NCBI GenBank assembly: GCA_964625855.1
Contig: CAZVFC010000017.1
Coordinates: 1-64,000, forward strand
DNA length: 64,000 bases
Direction of reading: 5' to 3'
From: JAPLUA01 sp964625855
GTDB taxonomy: Bacteria > Verrucomicrobiota > Verrucomicrobiia > Limisphaerales > UBA8199
Shown piece by piece: positions 9,635 through 18,641 of this stretch. The notes under the pieces were generated by a model. That model was not told the DNA's origin, searched no databases, and saw only the letters and a list, made by a program, of their open reading frames with translations. The translations under genes and the position numbers were made by a program. Each line of letters opens with the position of its first letter. The stretch's first letter is position 1.

Positions 9635-9715
9635 GCATTAGCGAATTGAAAGGCGATAAAGCTGCACCTACACTGATTCGCTCGATAAACCTGCATACGT
9701 ATGGCCTGCACACAG

Positions 9716-9742
9716 GTAGCGCAGATTGAAAATCTGCGCTAC
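9716..9742. repeat. 12-bp perfect hairpin (short intergenic palindrome)
   Basis: Arms GTAGCGCAGATT and its exact complement, separated by GAA, sit in the 132 bp between the ROK-like gene and the PIG-L gene. There is no run of T after it, so it is not a textbook intrinsic terminator. It resembles dispersed palindromic units common in verrucomicrobial intergenic DNA. Confidence 0.6.
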
Positions 9743-9766
9743 GTGTTAGCCATTGAATAGACCTAT

Positions 9767-10624
9767 ATGACTCCTTATCATCAACTCGCATCTGACTACG
9801 CGCGCCTGCTCAAGCAAGGCCGCACCTTTCCTCTCGGCACCTTCAAGCCCGCTCCGCGGCCCGAGATTCCACCCAACGCGCCCAAAGCCCTGTTTTTCGC
9901 ACCGCATCCGGACGACGAATGCATCGTCGGCGGCATTGCCGCGCGGCTGCTGCGCCAGGCGCGCACGAAACTCATCAATGTCGCCGTCACGCTCGGCAGC
10001 AAGAAAGAGCGCCAGCAGGAGCGGCTCAACGAGCTGCGCAACGCCTGCAACTACATGGGCTATGACCTCGTGCCCACCGCGCCGAACGGGCTCGAGCGGA
10101 TCAATCCCAAAGCCCGCGAGCAGGACCCGAAACACTGGGCGGCGTGCGTCAAGATCATCAAGGACATCATCGAGCAGCACCTGCCCAAGGTCGTAATCTG
10201 CCCGCACGACCGCGACTGGAACAGCACGCACATCGGTACCCATTACCTGGTGATGGACGCGCTTAAGCAGATGCCCGCGAGCTTCACCTGCTACGTCGTC
10301 GAGACCGAGTTCTGGGGCGCGATGACCGACCCGAACCTGATGGTCGAAATGAGCGCCGACGACCTCGGCGACATGATGGCGGCGACCAGCTTCCACGTAG
10401 GCGAGGTCAACCGCAATCCCTACCATTTGCTCCTTCCTCCGTGGATGATGGACAACGTGCGCCGGGGCGGCGAGGTCGTGGGCGGACAGGGCGGCGCGGC
10501 GCCGGATTACGCCTTCGCGGTGCTCTACCGCCTGCGCAAGTGGAGCCAGGGCCAGGCGACGAAGTTCTTTGACGGTGGCAAACTGGTGCCGCTGAGCATG
10601 AACATCGGCGAGCTGTTTGCATGA
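9767..10624 (+). CDS. PIG-L (LmbE) family deacetylase
   Basis: A 285-residue zinc deacetylase of the PIG-L/LmbE group, which removes N-acetyl from GlcNAc-containing substrates. The signature FFAPHPDDECIVGG (residues about 43-56) supplies two metal ligands (HPDD), and ICPHDRDWNSTHIGTHY gives the third histidine region. There is no signal peptide, so it should act in the cytosol. It lies between a ROK-like kinase and a guanine deaminase on one strand. Together they could be a small salvage group for amino sugars or nucleobases, but the substrate cannot be read from sequence. Confidence 0.85.
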   Translation: MTPYHQLASDYARLLKQGRTFPLGTFKPAPRPEIPPNAPKALFFAPHPDDECIVGGIAARLLRQARTKLINVAVTLGSKKERQQERLNELRNACNYMGYDLVPTAPNGLERINPKAREQDPKHWAACVKIIKDIIEQHLPKVVICPHDRDWNSTHIGTHYLVMDALKQMPASFTCYVVETEFWGAMTDPNLMVEMSADDLGDMMAATSFHVGEVNRNPYHLLLPPWMMDNVRRGGEVVGGQGGAAPDYAFAVLYRLRKWSQGQATKFFDGGKLVPLSMNIGELFA

Positions 10625-10625
10625 A

Positions 10626-10715
10626 CGCCAACGCAGGGCAGCGCGTCCCGCCTGCCCCCGCAAGCATGGGCAAACGCAATCAAGGGCAGGCGGGACGCGC
10701 TGCCCTACGTTGGCG
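10626..10715. repeat. Long inverted repeat, 32-bp arms
   Basis: Arms at 10626-10657 and 10684-10715 are complementary over 32 bp with one mismatch, separated by 26 bp. The arms are very GC-rich and begin two bases after the PIG-L stop. The size and near-perfect pairing suggest a MITE-like or REP-like palindrome, or a strong RNA hairpin between two same-strand genes. Confidence 0.75.
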
Positions 10716-10769
10716 CTGGGCCGGCCTTCATGCTCCCAATGCTGGGCAACAAGGCCGGGAGGGCTTTGT

Positions 10770-11237
10770 ATGAACCAGAAGTTCATGCGCGAGGCGATCC
10801 GCCTCTCGATCAGGACCCTGCGCCGCGGCGATGGCGGGCCGTTCGGCGCGGTCGTAGTCCGCAAGGGCCGGATCATCAGCCGCGGCTGGAACCAGGTCAC
10901 CTCGGCAAACGATCCCACCGCCCATGCCGAGGTGGTCGCCATCCGCAAAGCCTGCCGACGCCTCAAGACTTTCCAACTCGACGACTGCGACCTCTACACC
11001 AGTTGCGAGCCGTGCCCGATGTGCCTGGCTGCGATCTATTGGGCGCGCGTGCGCAATGTCTTCTACGGCAACACCCGCCAGGACGCCGCCCGGATCAACT
11101 TCGACGATGATTTCATCTACCGCGAGGTCGCCCTGCCCATAGCGAAGCGGCGACGCAAGCTCAAACAGGTGCTGCACCAGGAGGCCCTCGCGGCCTTCAA
11201 GGAGTGGGAACGAAAGCCCGACAAGGTCCTATACTGA
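10770..11237 (+). CDS. Guanine deaminase of the cytidine-deaminase fold
   Basis: A 155-residue zinc hydrolase converting guanine to xanthine (GuaD type). It has the HAE motif (PTAHAEVVAIRKAC) with the proton-shuttle Glu, and PCxxC in SCEPCPMCLAAIYWARV. GGPFGAVVV and GWNQVTS near the N terminus, and a C-terminal IYREV segment, fit guanine deaminase better than tRNA adenosine deaminase, which remains the alternative. An in-frame extension back to 10617 would translate the long inverted repeat, so I chose ATG 10770. A purine-rich GGGAGGG lies just upstream. Confidence 0.85.
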   Translation: MNQKFMREAIRLSIRTLRRGDGGPFGAVVVRKGRIISRGWNQVTSANDPTAHAEVVAIRKACRRLKTFQLDDCDLYTSCEPCPMCLAAIYWARVRNVFYGNTRQDAARINFDDDFIYREVALPIAKRRRKLKQVLHQEALAAFKEWERKPDKVLY

Positions 11238-11311
11238 ACGGAACCGCTTCCGCCTGAGTCTAAACTGCGCAGGTAGCAGGTAACCTGCTTTCGAGCGTCT
11301 GGGGGGAAACA

Positions 11312-11734
11312 ATGAGAACGCATCAATTACCTCTGGTGATAGCGGTTGGTTTAGTGGCCATGGCGGGGCTTGCCTTGCCGCAGGACAAGTCCCGGCAAGG
11401 CACCTCGCCCAAGCTGACCAGCCCGCACGAGTCGCAGACTGCTGCCCCGGCACGGAACCTGAAAGCCGCGGCGGACCTCCCTGTTATTGGCTACATTGAG
11501 AAGCGCGACCGCACCATCACCATCAAGGCCGGACCGAAGGGTCCCCTCTATTCCGTCAAAACTGCCGATGGAAAGGTCCTGTGCGAGAATCTCTCAAGAG
11601 AGCAACTCAGCGCCCAGGCGCCGGGGTTGGCCGAGTTCCTCAAGACCGCCATCGCAGGCACTCCGGGCGCCAAAGCCGACGCCCGAGTTCGCATCACAAT
11701 GGATGCGAGTGTGCGAGACTTAAGAAAGCGCTGA
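11312..11734 (+). CDS. Exported hypothetical protein
   Basis: A 140-residue protein with a clear signal peptide (MRTHQLPLVIAVGLVAMAGL, cleavage likely after the LALP stretch), a low-complexity linker to about residue 50, and a compact region VIGYIEKRDRTITIKAG ... YSVKTADGKVLCENLS. The last part looks like a small beta domain of the kind seen in short periplasmic proteins, but I do not recognise a family. It is convergent with nadA, with 24 bp between the two stops. Confidence 0.6.
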   Translation: MRTHQLPLVIAVGLVAMAGLALPQDKSRQGTSPKLTSPHESQTAAPARNLKAAADLPVIGYIEKRDRTITIKAGPKGPLYSVKTADGKVLCENLSREQLSAQAPGLAEFLKTAIAGTPGAKADARVRITMDASVRDLRKR

Positions 11735-11758
11735 GACCGACCGAATACGGCGTTCTGT

Positions 11759-12781
11759 TCAGGTTGCTGAGATTTCCAGCATCCGCTGAATGGGCAACTG
11801 GGCGCGGCGGATGATCTCGGCGGGCAATTCGATGCGCGGGGAGAGGTTTTTCATGCAGTCGCGCACCTTCTCCAGCGTGTTCATCTTCATGTACTTGCAC
11901 TCGCTGCAACGGCAAGGGTCCGTCGGGGTGCGCATCGGGTCGAAGATCGGCGCGGGAATGAATTGCTTGCCCGGGCACTCTTTCTGGAGCCGGTGGATGA
12001 TGCCGGACTCGGTCACCACGATGAATTGCTTCGCCGGGCTGGTTCGGCAATAGGCGATCATCTTCTCGGTTGAGCAGACCGAATCGGCCAGCTCGCGCAC
12101 CTCGCGCAGGCTCTCGGGATGCACGACCACCTTCGCCTCCGGGTGGGCCTGCTTCGCGCGGAGCAGGCTTTCGCGGCGGAACTCGACGTGCACGTAACAG
12201 TCGCCCTTCCACAGCGTCATCGGCCGGCTCGTCTGCTCCATCACCCATTCGCCCAGGTTCTCGTCCGGCACGAAGAGCAGGTCTTTGTCCTTGGGGGCGG
12301 CGTTGACGATCTTGACCGCGTTGCCGCTGGTGCAAATCACGTCGCTAAGCGCTTTTACCGCCGCGCTGCAATTGATGTAGGTAACGGTGTAGAAATTGGG
12401 CTTAGTCTTTTGGAATTCGGCCAACTTGTCCGCCGGGCAGGCTTCCTCGAGCGAGCAGCCGGCGTCCTTGTCCGGCAGGACAACAATCTTGCTCGGGCTC
12501 AGAATCTTGGCCGTCTCCGCCATGAAATGCACGCCGCTGAAGACGATGACGTCGGCTTTGGTTTGGGCGGCCTGCTGCGAAAGCCCGAGCGAATCGCCGA
12601 CGTAGTCCGCGATGTCCTGGATTTCGGGGACCTGGTAGTTGTGGGCGAGAATGACGGCGTTGAGCTGCTTCTTGAGCACAAGAATCTCGCGCGACAGCGC
12701 ATCAAATTGCGCGCGCGGCATTGGCTGGCGCAACGGGAACCGGTCCACGCCGGGCGGGGTGATAGCGGTTAACTCAGTCAT
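11759..12781 (-). CDS. nadA: Quinolinate synthase
   Basis: A 340-residue [4Fe-4S] enzyme condensing iminoaspartate with dihydroxyacetone phosphate to quinolinate in de novo NAD synthesis. Diagnostic segments are LAHNYQVPEIQDIADYVGDS near the N terminus, INCSAAVKALSDVICTSGNA in the middle, and the C-terminal cysteine cluster CRCSECKYMKMNTLEKV. The cluster ligands are expected to be one Cys in each of the three domains. Length is normal for the long NadA type. No nadB or nadC is in the window. The ATG at 12781 is supported by family length. Confidence 0.95.
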   Translation of the reverse strand: MTELTAITPPGVDRFPLRQPMPRAQFDALSREILVLKKQLNAVILAHNYQVPEIQDIADYVGDSLGLSQQAAQTKADVIVFSGVHFMAETAKILSPSKIVVLPDKDAGCSLEEACPADKLAEFQKTKPNFYTVTYINCSAAVKALSDVICTSGNAVKIVNAAPKDKDLLFVPDENLGEWVMEQTSRPMTLWKGDCYVHVEFRRESLLRAKQAHPEAKVVVHPESLREVRELADSVCSTEKMIAYCRTSPAKQFIVVTESGIIHRLQKECPGKQFIPAPIFDPMRTPTDPCRCSECKYMKMNTLEKVRDCMKNLSPRIELPAEIIRRAQLPIQRMLEISAT

Positions 12782-13400
12782 TCACTACAAACTACCGTGT
12801 GCTCCGAAGGGCGTCAATTTGGCGCTTCGCACTTGCTCACGCGCTTTCCGGACTATTTCGAGTAGTGCGACGAAGTCCCGGCGAGTGCCGACAGCATTCG
12901 GAATCGGGGCGCCAACTTCCTGGCATTTGCTGCCTCACCCGCCCTAACGCTCGGGACCCAGTTCCGAGGACACCCCCTTCACTGCATCGTCAATCTAAAT
13001 AGCTTCGGAGCTGTGGCGGGCCGCGGAACTCACCGAACTCATCCCGTCCGTTTCCTGCGCGTTGGCCGTGGGCGGCCGACGGACCGGGCGGACCGGTGCG
13101 CCCAACGCACGTCCCGAGCATCTGGCGGTTTCTGAGCCTAGCCCTGGCCATCCGCACGCCGTGTACCAGCGATGCACCAGCGATGTACACCGGATGCGCT
13201 ACCGGTTCCCGCTTGTGCATCGCTGGTGCATCGCTGGTGCATCGCTGGTGCACGGCCCGAAGAGCGGGGAGAGCAGGCTCAACGCCCTGGCCACTCCCCG
13301 TTCACCGATACCGATCGCTTGCTTCAATCCTCCGTCGCGCGGGCTTTCCTTCGCCGGTAGTGCTTGAACGCACCCACGGCTGTGGGGATACTCGCCCTGG
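12782..13400. other. 619-bp intergenic region between divergent nadA and CDF gene
   Basis: No credible coding frame. It must contain both divergent promoters, but I can fix neither by eye. The only structure is the 11-bp tandem/inverted repeat set at 13164-13253, listed separately. Confidence 0.6.
13164..13253. repeat. 11-bp tandem repeats forming an inverted pair
   Basis: On the right, the unit GTGCATCGCTG is repeated three times in a row (13215-13247) followed by GTGCAC. On the left (13164-13188) the complement CACCAGCGATG occurs about twice. The two blocks face each other and could fold into a long hairpin, with register shifts, about 150 bp upstream of the CDF transporter start. Confidence 0.7.
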
Positions 13401-14378
13401 ATGAACATCGCAGCCAGGACGGAAGCCGACCGCAAGGCGCTAAGCTTTGCGATGACCCTCTCCTTGGCCGTCGGCCTGCTCATGTTCGTCATGAAGGTGG
13501 GCGCCTATCTGCTGACCGGGTCGGCGGCCATCTTGAGCGACGCCGCCGAATCGGTGGTGCATGTGGCCGCGGTCATCTTCGCCGCCTACAGCCTCAAACT
13601 GTCATACAAACCCGCGGATGAATCGCATCTCTACGGCCATGCGAAGATCTCCTTCTTCTCCGCTGGCTTCGAGGGCGCGATGATCATCCTCGCCGCCCTC
13701 TACATTATTTACGAGTCCGTCCACAAATGGCTGATCGGCCTCAGGCTGGAGAATCTCGGTTTCGGTGTAGTGCTCACCGCGGGGGCCGCGGCCATTAACG
13801 GCGCCCTGGGCGCTTATCTCCTCTGGCTGGGCCGGCGCAAGAACTCGATCATCCTCCAGGCCAACGGCAAGCATGTGCTGACGGATTGCTGGACGAGCCT
13901 GGCCGTGCTCGTCGGGTTGGGCCTGGTGCTGGTCACTAACTGGCGGCCCTTCGACCCGATCTGCGGCATCCTTATGGCGTGCAACATCCTCCTGTCGGGC
14001 ACCGGCCTGATGAGGTCGTCCTTCGCCGGCCTGATGGACAAAGCCGACCCGGACACGCAGAAGAAAGTAATCGAGATTCTCACCCGCGAGTGTGAGCAGC
14101 GCGGTCTGACCTACCACGACCTGCGCCATCGCAATCTGGGCGATGCGCACCGGGTGGTCGTCCACCTTGTATTTCCAGCCGACACGTCGTTGGCCCAGGC
14201 GCACCGCGAGGCGACGCGCATCGAACAACTCATCGAGGAATCACTGACGCCACGTGCTTACGTGACGACCCATTTGGAGTGCGCCTCCGATCACGACGAA
14301 TTGCATCCCGACGAACGCGTGGTGAAGCCCGTACCGGCCCCCGTCCCTCTCCGCCTGCCCCCTGCCGCTCATCGGTAG
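13401..14378 (+). CDS. Cation diffusion facilitator family transporter
   Basis: A 325-residue inner-membrane divalent-cation/proton antiporter. The first 210 residues hold about six membrane helices. The metal-site pattern of helix 2 is seen in SAAILSDAAESVVHVAAV, with histidine in HLYGHAKISFF, and the helix 5 partner is VLTDCWTSLAVLVG. The C-terminal cytosolic domain (about 215-300) has the ferredoxin-like layout with GDAHRVVVHLVFP. It matches the FieF/ZitB family; zinc, iron or cadmium specificity is not decidable. The C-terminal tail from about 300 is charged and low complexity. Confidence 0.88.
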   Translation: MNIAARTEADRKALSFAMTLSLAVGLLMFVMKVGAYLLTGSAAILSDAAESVVHVAAVIFAAYSLKLSYKPADESHLYGHAKISFFSAGFEGAMIILAALYIIYESVHKWLIGLRLENLGFGVVLTAGAAAINGALGAYLLWLGRRKNSIILQANGKHVLTDCWTSLAVLVGLGLVLVTNWRPFDPICGILMACNILLSGTGLMRSSFAGLMDKADPDTQKKVIEILTRECEQRGLTYHDLRHRNLGDAHRVVVHLVFPADTSLAQAHREATRIEQLIEESLTPRAYVTTHLECASDHDELHPDERVVKPVPAPVPLRLPPAAHR

Positions 14379-14757
14379 AGGATCGCCGCCGTCCGTCTGG
14401 CGCTTCGCTCTCCGCTGTCCGTTTTCGGCTCCTTGGTTTCCCCCCGCCCGCCCGTTCCTCTCGGCCCGAGCGAGTCGTCGCGCAAGATAATCTCCACCTT
14501 CACCGGCTTCTCCTCGAAAGCAAACCTGGCCGCGTTCCTGACGTTGCCACAATCCGTCGCCCGCCGTGCCGCACCTGCATGGACCCTCAACTCGGTACCC
14601 TTACCGCTCACTAACATGCCCACAGCTTGAGCCGCCGCTCGCGAGAGCAAGCGGCGGTAGTTGGGGACCGCCAAGCCTGCCTGCTTCCCCCGTTCCACCT
14701 GCAGCGCCACTTGCGCGCGTGCGGAGCGCAGTTTAGTGTGGGCCAAGGCCTCATCGT
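14379..14757. other. 379-bp intergenic region, no supported gene
   Basis: Between the CDF transporter and the second NtrC-type regulator, both on the + strand. A 131-codon minus-strand frame runs through it from a TTG codon, but it has no recognisable motif and invades the start of the regulator. The promoter of the regulator is expected here. I see no clear -24/-12 element. Confidence 0.5.
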
Positions 14758-16221
14758 ATGACAAAAACCAGGATCCTGGTCGTGGATGATGATGACGGTG
14801 TACTGGCGCTGTGTGCGGACGCGTTTCGGGGGTTACCGGACACCGAGGTTTCGCTGGAAAACCGCAGCTCGCGCGCGGCCGAACGTCTCGCCAGCGAGAG
14901 CTTCGATCTGCTGATCTCGGATCTGCGGATGCCCGAGGTCAGCGGGATTGAACTGCTGGGCCAGGCGCGGCAGAACGACCCCGGCATGGCGGCGCTGATT
15001 ATCACCAGCTACCCGGCGCTTGATACCGCGGTCGAGGGGATGAAGCTCGGCGCGCTGGATTACCTGGCCAAGCCGTTTCGCGCGGAGGACCTGCTGGCAA
15101 GCGTGCGGGGGGTGCTGGAGAACAAGCGTCTGCGCGAGGAGAACCGGCTCCTGCGCCGGCAGGTCGAGCGGACGTATTGCTGCGGCGACCTGCTGGGCAA
15201 GAGCGCGGTCATGCAGAAGGTGTGCGAGCGCATCCAGCGGACCGCGGAGACGGACTTTGACGTGCTGATCGTGGGTGAGACCGGAACGGGCAAGGAGTTG
15301 GCCGCGCACGCGATTCATCACCGGAGCAAGCGCAAGGACAAGCCTTTTGTGCCGGTCAATTGCGGCGCCATCCCCGAGGAACTGCTGGAGAGCGAGTTTT
15401 TCGGGCACGAGCGCGGCGCGTTCACCGGCGCGCAGACCCGCAGCCTGGGCCTGATGGAATTTGCCAATCACGGCACCTTCTTCCTCGACGAACTGAACCA
15501 GCTCCCCTTGCGGTTGCAGGGCAAGTTGCTGCGGGTGGTGCAGGAGCGCAAGATCCGGCGGGTGGGCGCCACGCACGAAATTGACATTGATGTGCGCATG
15601 ATCGCGGCCTCCTCCATGTCCTTGGAAGACGCGGTGAAGCATGGGCAGTTCCGCGCCGACCTGTATCACCGGCTGAATGTGACGCGGATCGAGCTGCCGC
15701 CGTTGCGCGAGCGCACGGAGGACATCCCGATGCTGGTCCATACCTTTCTCGAGCGTTATGGCCGTGAGCTGGAAAAGGCTCCAACGCGGGTTAGTCCCGA
15801 GGCGCTCGAAGTACTGATCAATTACCCTTGGCCCGGCAACGTGCGCGAAATGCAGAACGCGATTAAGCGCGCTCTGGCCTGGGCGCGCCAGGAGGTGGTG
15901 ACGCTAGAGGATCTGCCGGACGAAATTGTGGCTCACGCCGGGGATTCGCCGCGCCAGGACCCCGGCGGTTTCTTCCACTTGCGGGATCGGCGCATCGCCG
16001 CTTTCGAGAGAGAATATCTCCAGGGCCTGCTACAAGGCTGCCGCGGAGACGCCTCAGCCGCCGCGCGCGAAGCCCAGTTGCCCCGCGGCACGCTCTATCG
16101 CCTGCTCAAGAAGCATGAGCTGAACCCCGCCGACTTTCGGGCGGGGTCAGCTCCGCCCGAGCCTATGGACGCCCGAGCCGGTAAAACTTCGGCGGACCGC
16201 CGGCCGGCAGGGTCGCCGTGA
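14758..16221 (+). CDS. Sigma-54-dependent NtrC-family response regulator
   Basis: A 487-residue regulator. The receiver (1-120) starts TKTRILVVDDDDG with predicted phospho-acceptor Asp in LLISDLRMPEVSG. The AAA+ domain has Walker A GETGTGKE, sigma-54 loop GAFTGA and FFLDELNQLP as Walker B. The C-terminal Fis-like helix-turn-helix is in DASAAAREAQLPRGTLYRLL. No sensor kinase is adjacent. Its last 59 bp overlap the end of the convergent ten-haem cytochrome gene (16163-16221), so the two genes share 3' sequence on opposite strands. It could control the cytochromes, but only position suggests this. Confidence 0.92.
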   Translation: MTKTRILVVDDDDGVLALCADAFRGLPDTEVSLENRSSRAAERLASESFDLLISDLRMPEVSGIELLGQARQNDPGMAALIITSYPALDTAVEGMKLGALDYLAKPFRAEDLLASVRGVLENKRLREENRLLRRQVERTYCCGDLLGKSAVMQKVCERIQRTAETDFDVLIVGETGTGKELAAHAIHHRSKRKDKPFVPVNCGAIPEELLESEFFGHERGAFTGAQTRSLGLMEFANHGTFFLDELNQLPLRLQGKLLRVVQERKIRRVGATHEIDIDVRMIAASSMSLEDAVKHGQFRADLYHRLNVTRIELPPLRERTEDIPMLVHTFLERYGRELEKAPTRVSPEALEVLINYPWPGNVREMQNAIKRALAWARQEVVTLEDLPDEIVAHAGDSPRQDPGGFFHLRDRRIAAFEREYLQGLLQGCRGDASAAAREAQLPRGTLYRLLKKHELNPADFRAGSAPPEPMDARAGKTSADRRPAGSP

Positions 16222-18325
16222 TCACATTGTTGTTGGTAACCAGGGCAACCGGCACGTTGGCCCAGCCTGCGGGCGCGGTGACGCGGTCAGCGACCTGGAG
16301 GGTGAGGCCGCCGCCCCACAGCGGCCACGACAGCACGAGATCTGCCCCCGCTACCGTCGCCCGCAACTCCGGCGCCGGCGTGGTGACACCGCCGGTCTGC
16401 GAATAACCCGAGGTCCCGAGCGCGTTGTAAGCCTGGACGCGATAGTAGTAGGATGTGAAGGGATCGAGGTTCGCGTCCACCATGCTCGTGACATTGGAGC
16501 CTACCGTGCGGATCTGGGTGAAATTCATTCTGTCTAGTGACCGCTCGATCCGGAAGCCCTGCTCGGTGCTCGAATGATCCGCCCAGTCCAGCTTGACCTG
16601 TGTGGGAGCGATGGTCTGGGCCGCCGGGCCGGCCGGAGCGGCGGGCAGAACATTGGCCACGCGCGTGAGGCCGCGTTCGACACGGGAGAAATTGTGGCAG
16701 TTCGAGCAATCGTGCCCCTTGCTCTGAACGTGCCGGCTGTGGACGCTGGCAAACCCGGCGGACTTGCTGCCGTGGCATTGGGTGCAGACCTGTTGGACCG
16801 GCCCCTTGAGCGCATAACCAAGGTCCGCTTGCAGGTTCATTCTCACCGGCCCGCCCGCCGTGTAAGCGCTATGACAAGTGCCGCACTCCAGGGCGCTGCT
16901 GGCTGTTTCGACGCCGTGATTGATCGTTTGGTACTCCTTTACCGTCACGACACTGGCGGCTCCTTGCAGCCCGGAAAGCGCCTGCCCTTCCTGGATGGCT
17001 TTGCTGAAATCTCCTGATGCAAAGTAGGTAAACGTCGAGTGCGGAATCATTAAACCGCTACCATCATGTATGGCCGAGTTCGAACGATGGACCTTCATCG
17101 GGTGGAGTCTGGCCCCCGGGGATTGCACACTGCCGTTCGGCAAGGCTAACACGTAATCGCCCAAACTATCGCGGATCGGCGCCTGGTCCAACGTGTTGGC
17201 GAGGCTGGTCCCGTCAAACCACGCATACGCGGGCACGACGTTCGTGGCCCGCACTTCGGAAGGCAGCCACCCACCCTGCCCGCGGCAGGCAGCCATCGAA
17301 AACTCGGCATGCGACCAATCCCGTTCCATCTCCGTGCTCTTGTCTTTAGCGAAGCGGGGGATATGGCAGGCCTGGCAGGCGACACGCATCGCGTGCACGT
17401 CGCGCGAGGTGCCGTTGCGGGCGTTGTAATCTCCGTGCGGCCGCTCCGTGTGGCATTTCGCGCAGGTCAACGGTGCCGGGCTGTCGCTTGGGCGCAAGTC
17501 CACGCCCCGCCCCATCACCCGGTGATTCCCAGCGCTATGGCAGGCGGCGCAACTCAGGTCGCCCCCCTGCGGGCTCATGTGGACATCCGATCCCAGGGGC
17601 GGATTGACGGTGACCGTGGAAATATCGCCGCGCTTCCCGCCGTCACTGCCGCCCGCCCCGGCATGGCAACGCAGACACGAGGCGCGCGTCGGCAGGTGAA
17701 CGGTCTGGGCCGCCTCCAGCATCGAGATGCTCATCTTGGCCGTGTCCGGCATGAAACTGAACCCCGTGGCGTCCTCGACTACGGTCTGGATGGTGTGGAG
17801 AGTGCCGTTGGTGCCGGGGATGGTCAGTGCCACGTAGGGCGGCGCTGGAGTCCGTTTGTAGGCATCCTGGTGGCACATCATGCAGTCTATGTTCTGCAAC
17901 TGATTGGCGCTGAGTTCGGGCGAGGGAAGCCGCCCGTTACCAACGTGGCAGGTGGCGCAGGTCGCGTGCGACGAAGTCGTCGGCGTGCCGCAATACGAGT
18001 TCATGACCCGCAGACCATTCCCGCCTTTGCCGGCTGCCCCATCGAGGTTCGGCACGTGTGGCGTGTCCCCTATCTGCTGGTAATGGACCGAGCCGAACAT
18101 TTCCTGCGCCTGCTGTTGATGGCAGGCGATGCACGTGGCCGGGCCGTCATAAGCTGTAATTTGCGAGTGCGCCTGCAACGCTTGAGGTGAGATCGTAATC
18201 ACCTGGGCTGAACTCTTCGGCGCAGGCACCAACACCATCGCCGCCGCCAGCGCCGTGCTCGGGCCGAGGCAATAACGTGCTTGGGCATAAGCGCCGGAAA
18301 TCACTTTCATGAGACTTAATGTCAT
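16163..18325 (-). CDS. Exported ten-haem c-type cytochrome with fibronectin-like C terminus
   Basis: A 720-residue protein with an N-terminal export signal. Ten CxxCH haem motifs are visible in order: CIACH, CATCH, CMMCH, CLRCH, CAACH, CAKCH, CQACH, CGTCH, CTQCH, CSNCH. After the last haem a fibronectin type III-like domain follows (VKLDWADHSSTEQGFRIERS ... SYYYRVQAYNALGTSG) and then a short beta domain seen at the ends of many exported proteins of this phylum. It should carry electrons outside the inner membrane; donor and acceptor are unknown. ATG 18325 is preferred to the longer frame from 18379, and ATG 18310 is also possible. It lies downstream of a peroxidase gene on the same strand. 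Confidence 0.85.
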   Translation of the reverse strand: MTLSLMKVISGAYAQARYCLGPSTALAAAMVLVPAPKSSAQVITISPQALQAHSQITAYDGPATCIACHQQQAQEMFGSVHYQQIGDTPHVPNLDGAAGKGGNGLRVMNSYCGTPTTSSHATCATCHVGNGRLPSPELSANQLQNIDCMMCHQDAYKRTPAPPYVALTIPGTNGTLHTIQTVVEDATGFSFMPDTAKMSISMLEAAQTVHLPTRASCLRCHAGAGGSDGGKRGDISTVTVNPPLGSDVHMSPQGGDLSCAACHSAGNHRVMGRGVDLRPSDSPAPLTCAKCHTERPHGDYNARNGTSRDVHAMRVACQACHIPRFAKDKSTEMERDWSHAEFSMAACRGQGGWLPSEVRATNVVPAYAWFDGTSLANTLDQAPIRDSLGDYVLALPNGSVQSPGARLHPMKVHRSNSAIHDGSGLMIPHSTFTYFASGDFSKAIQEGQALSGLQGAASVVTVKEYQTINHGVETASSALECGTCHSAYTAGGPVRMNLQADLGYALKGPVQQVCTQCHGSKSAGFASVHSRHVQSKGHDCSNCHNFSRVERGLTRVANVLPAAPAGPAAQTIAPTQVKLDWADHSSTEQGFRIERSLDRMNFTQIRTVGSNVTSMVDANLDPFTSYYYRVQAYNALGTSGYSQTGGVTTPAPELRATVAGADLVLSWPLWGGGLTLQVADRVTAPAGWANVPVALVTNNNVITATLPAGGPPKFYRLGRP

Positions 18326-18641
18326 GGATGGTGTATAAGCAGGGGGCTTGCCAGGCCGATGCCAAAACGGCCACGGCACCGCAGCGAAATCTCCGGCGCG
18401 ACGCGGAAGTCCGGGCAGTTCTATGATTTTCGGGGTATTGCGAAACCGACGGCCAGGAAATTCCTAGGATGGGCACGCCGCAAATCCCGGGACTGCCGCC
18501 GCCAGGCGGAAAGGAACGGCGACCGTGCCTGTCACGCCGATGGGAAACGAGGCTCTATGCTGTCACAGGAATGTGACAGACTGGCTGCCTCAACGGGTGC
18601 CTGCACCAGGCAACTCAAAACGGGAAATTCCCTTAATTCCC
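18326..18641. promoter_or_regulatory. 316-bp leader of the ten-haem gene with a 7-bp palindrome
   Basis: No gene is seen between the two cytochrome genes. The palindrome CTGTCAC-AGGAAT-GTGACAG at 18560-18579 is a plausible dimeric regulator site (CRP/FNR-sized spacing but not their consensus) or a small hairpin following the peroxidase. The assignment is tentative. Confidence 0.3.

Noticed and set aside
9716..9742. Intrinsic terminator after the ROK-like gene
   Set aside because: The stem is strong but no T-run follows in either direction, so it is listed only as a palindrome.
12990..13492. Several overlapping short frames rich in MHQRC/CTSDAP repeats
   Set aside because: They are translations of the 11-bp tandem repeats, not genes.
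14369..14764. 131-codon minus-strand frame between the CDF transporter and the NtrC-type gene
   Set aside because: It starts on TTG, overlaps the start of a certain gene on the other strand and shows no motif. GC-rich DNA gives such open frames by chance.
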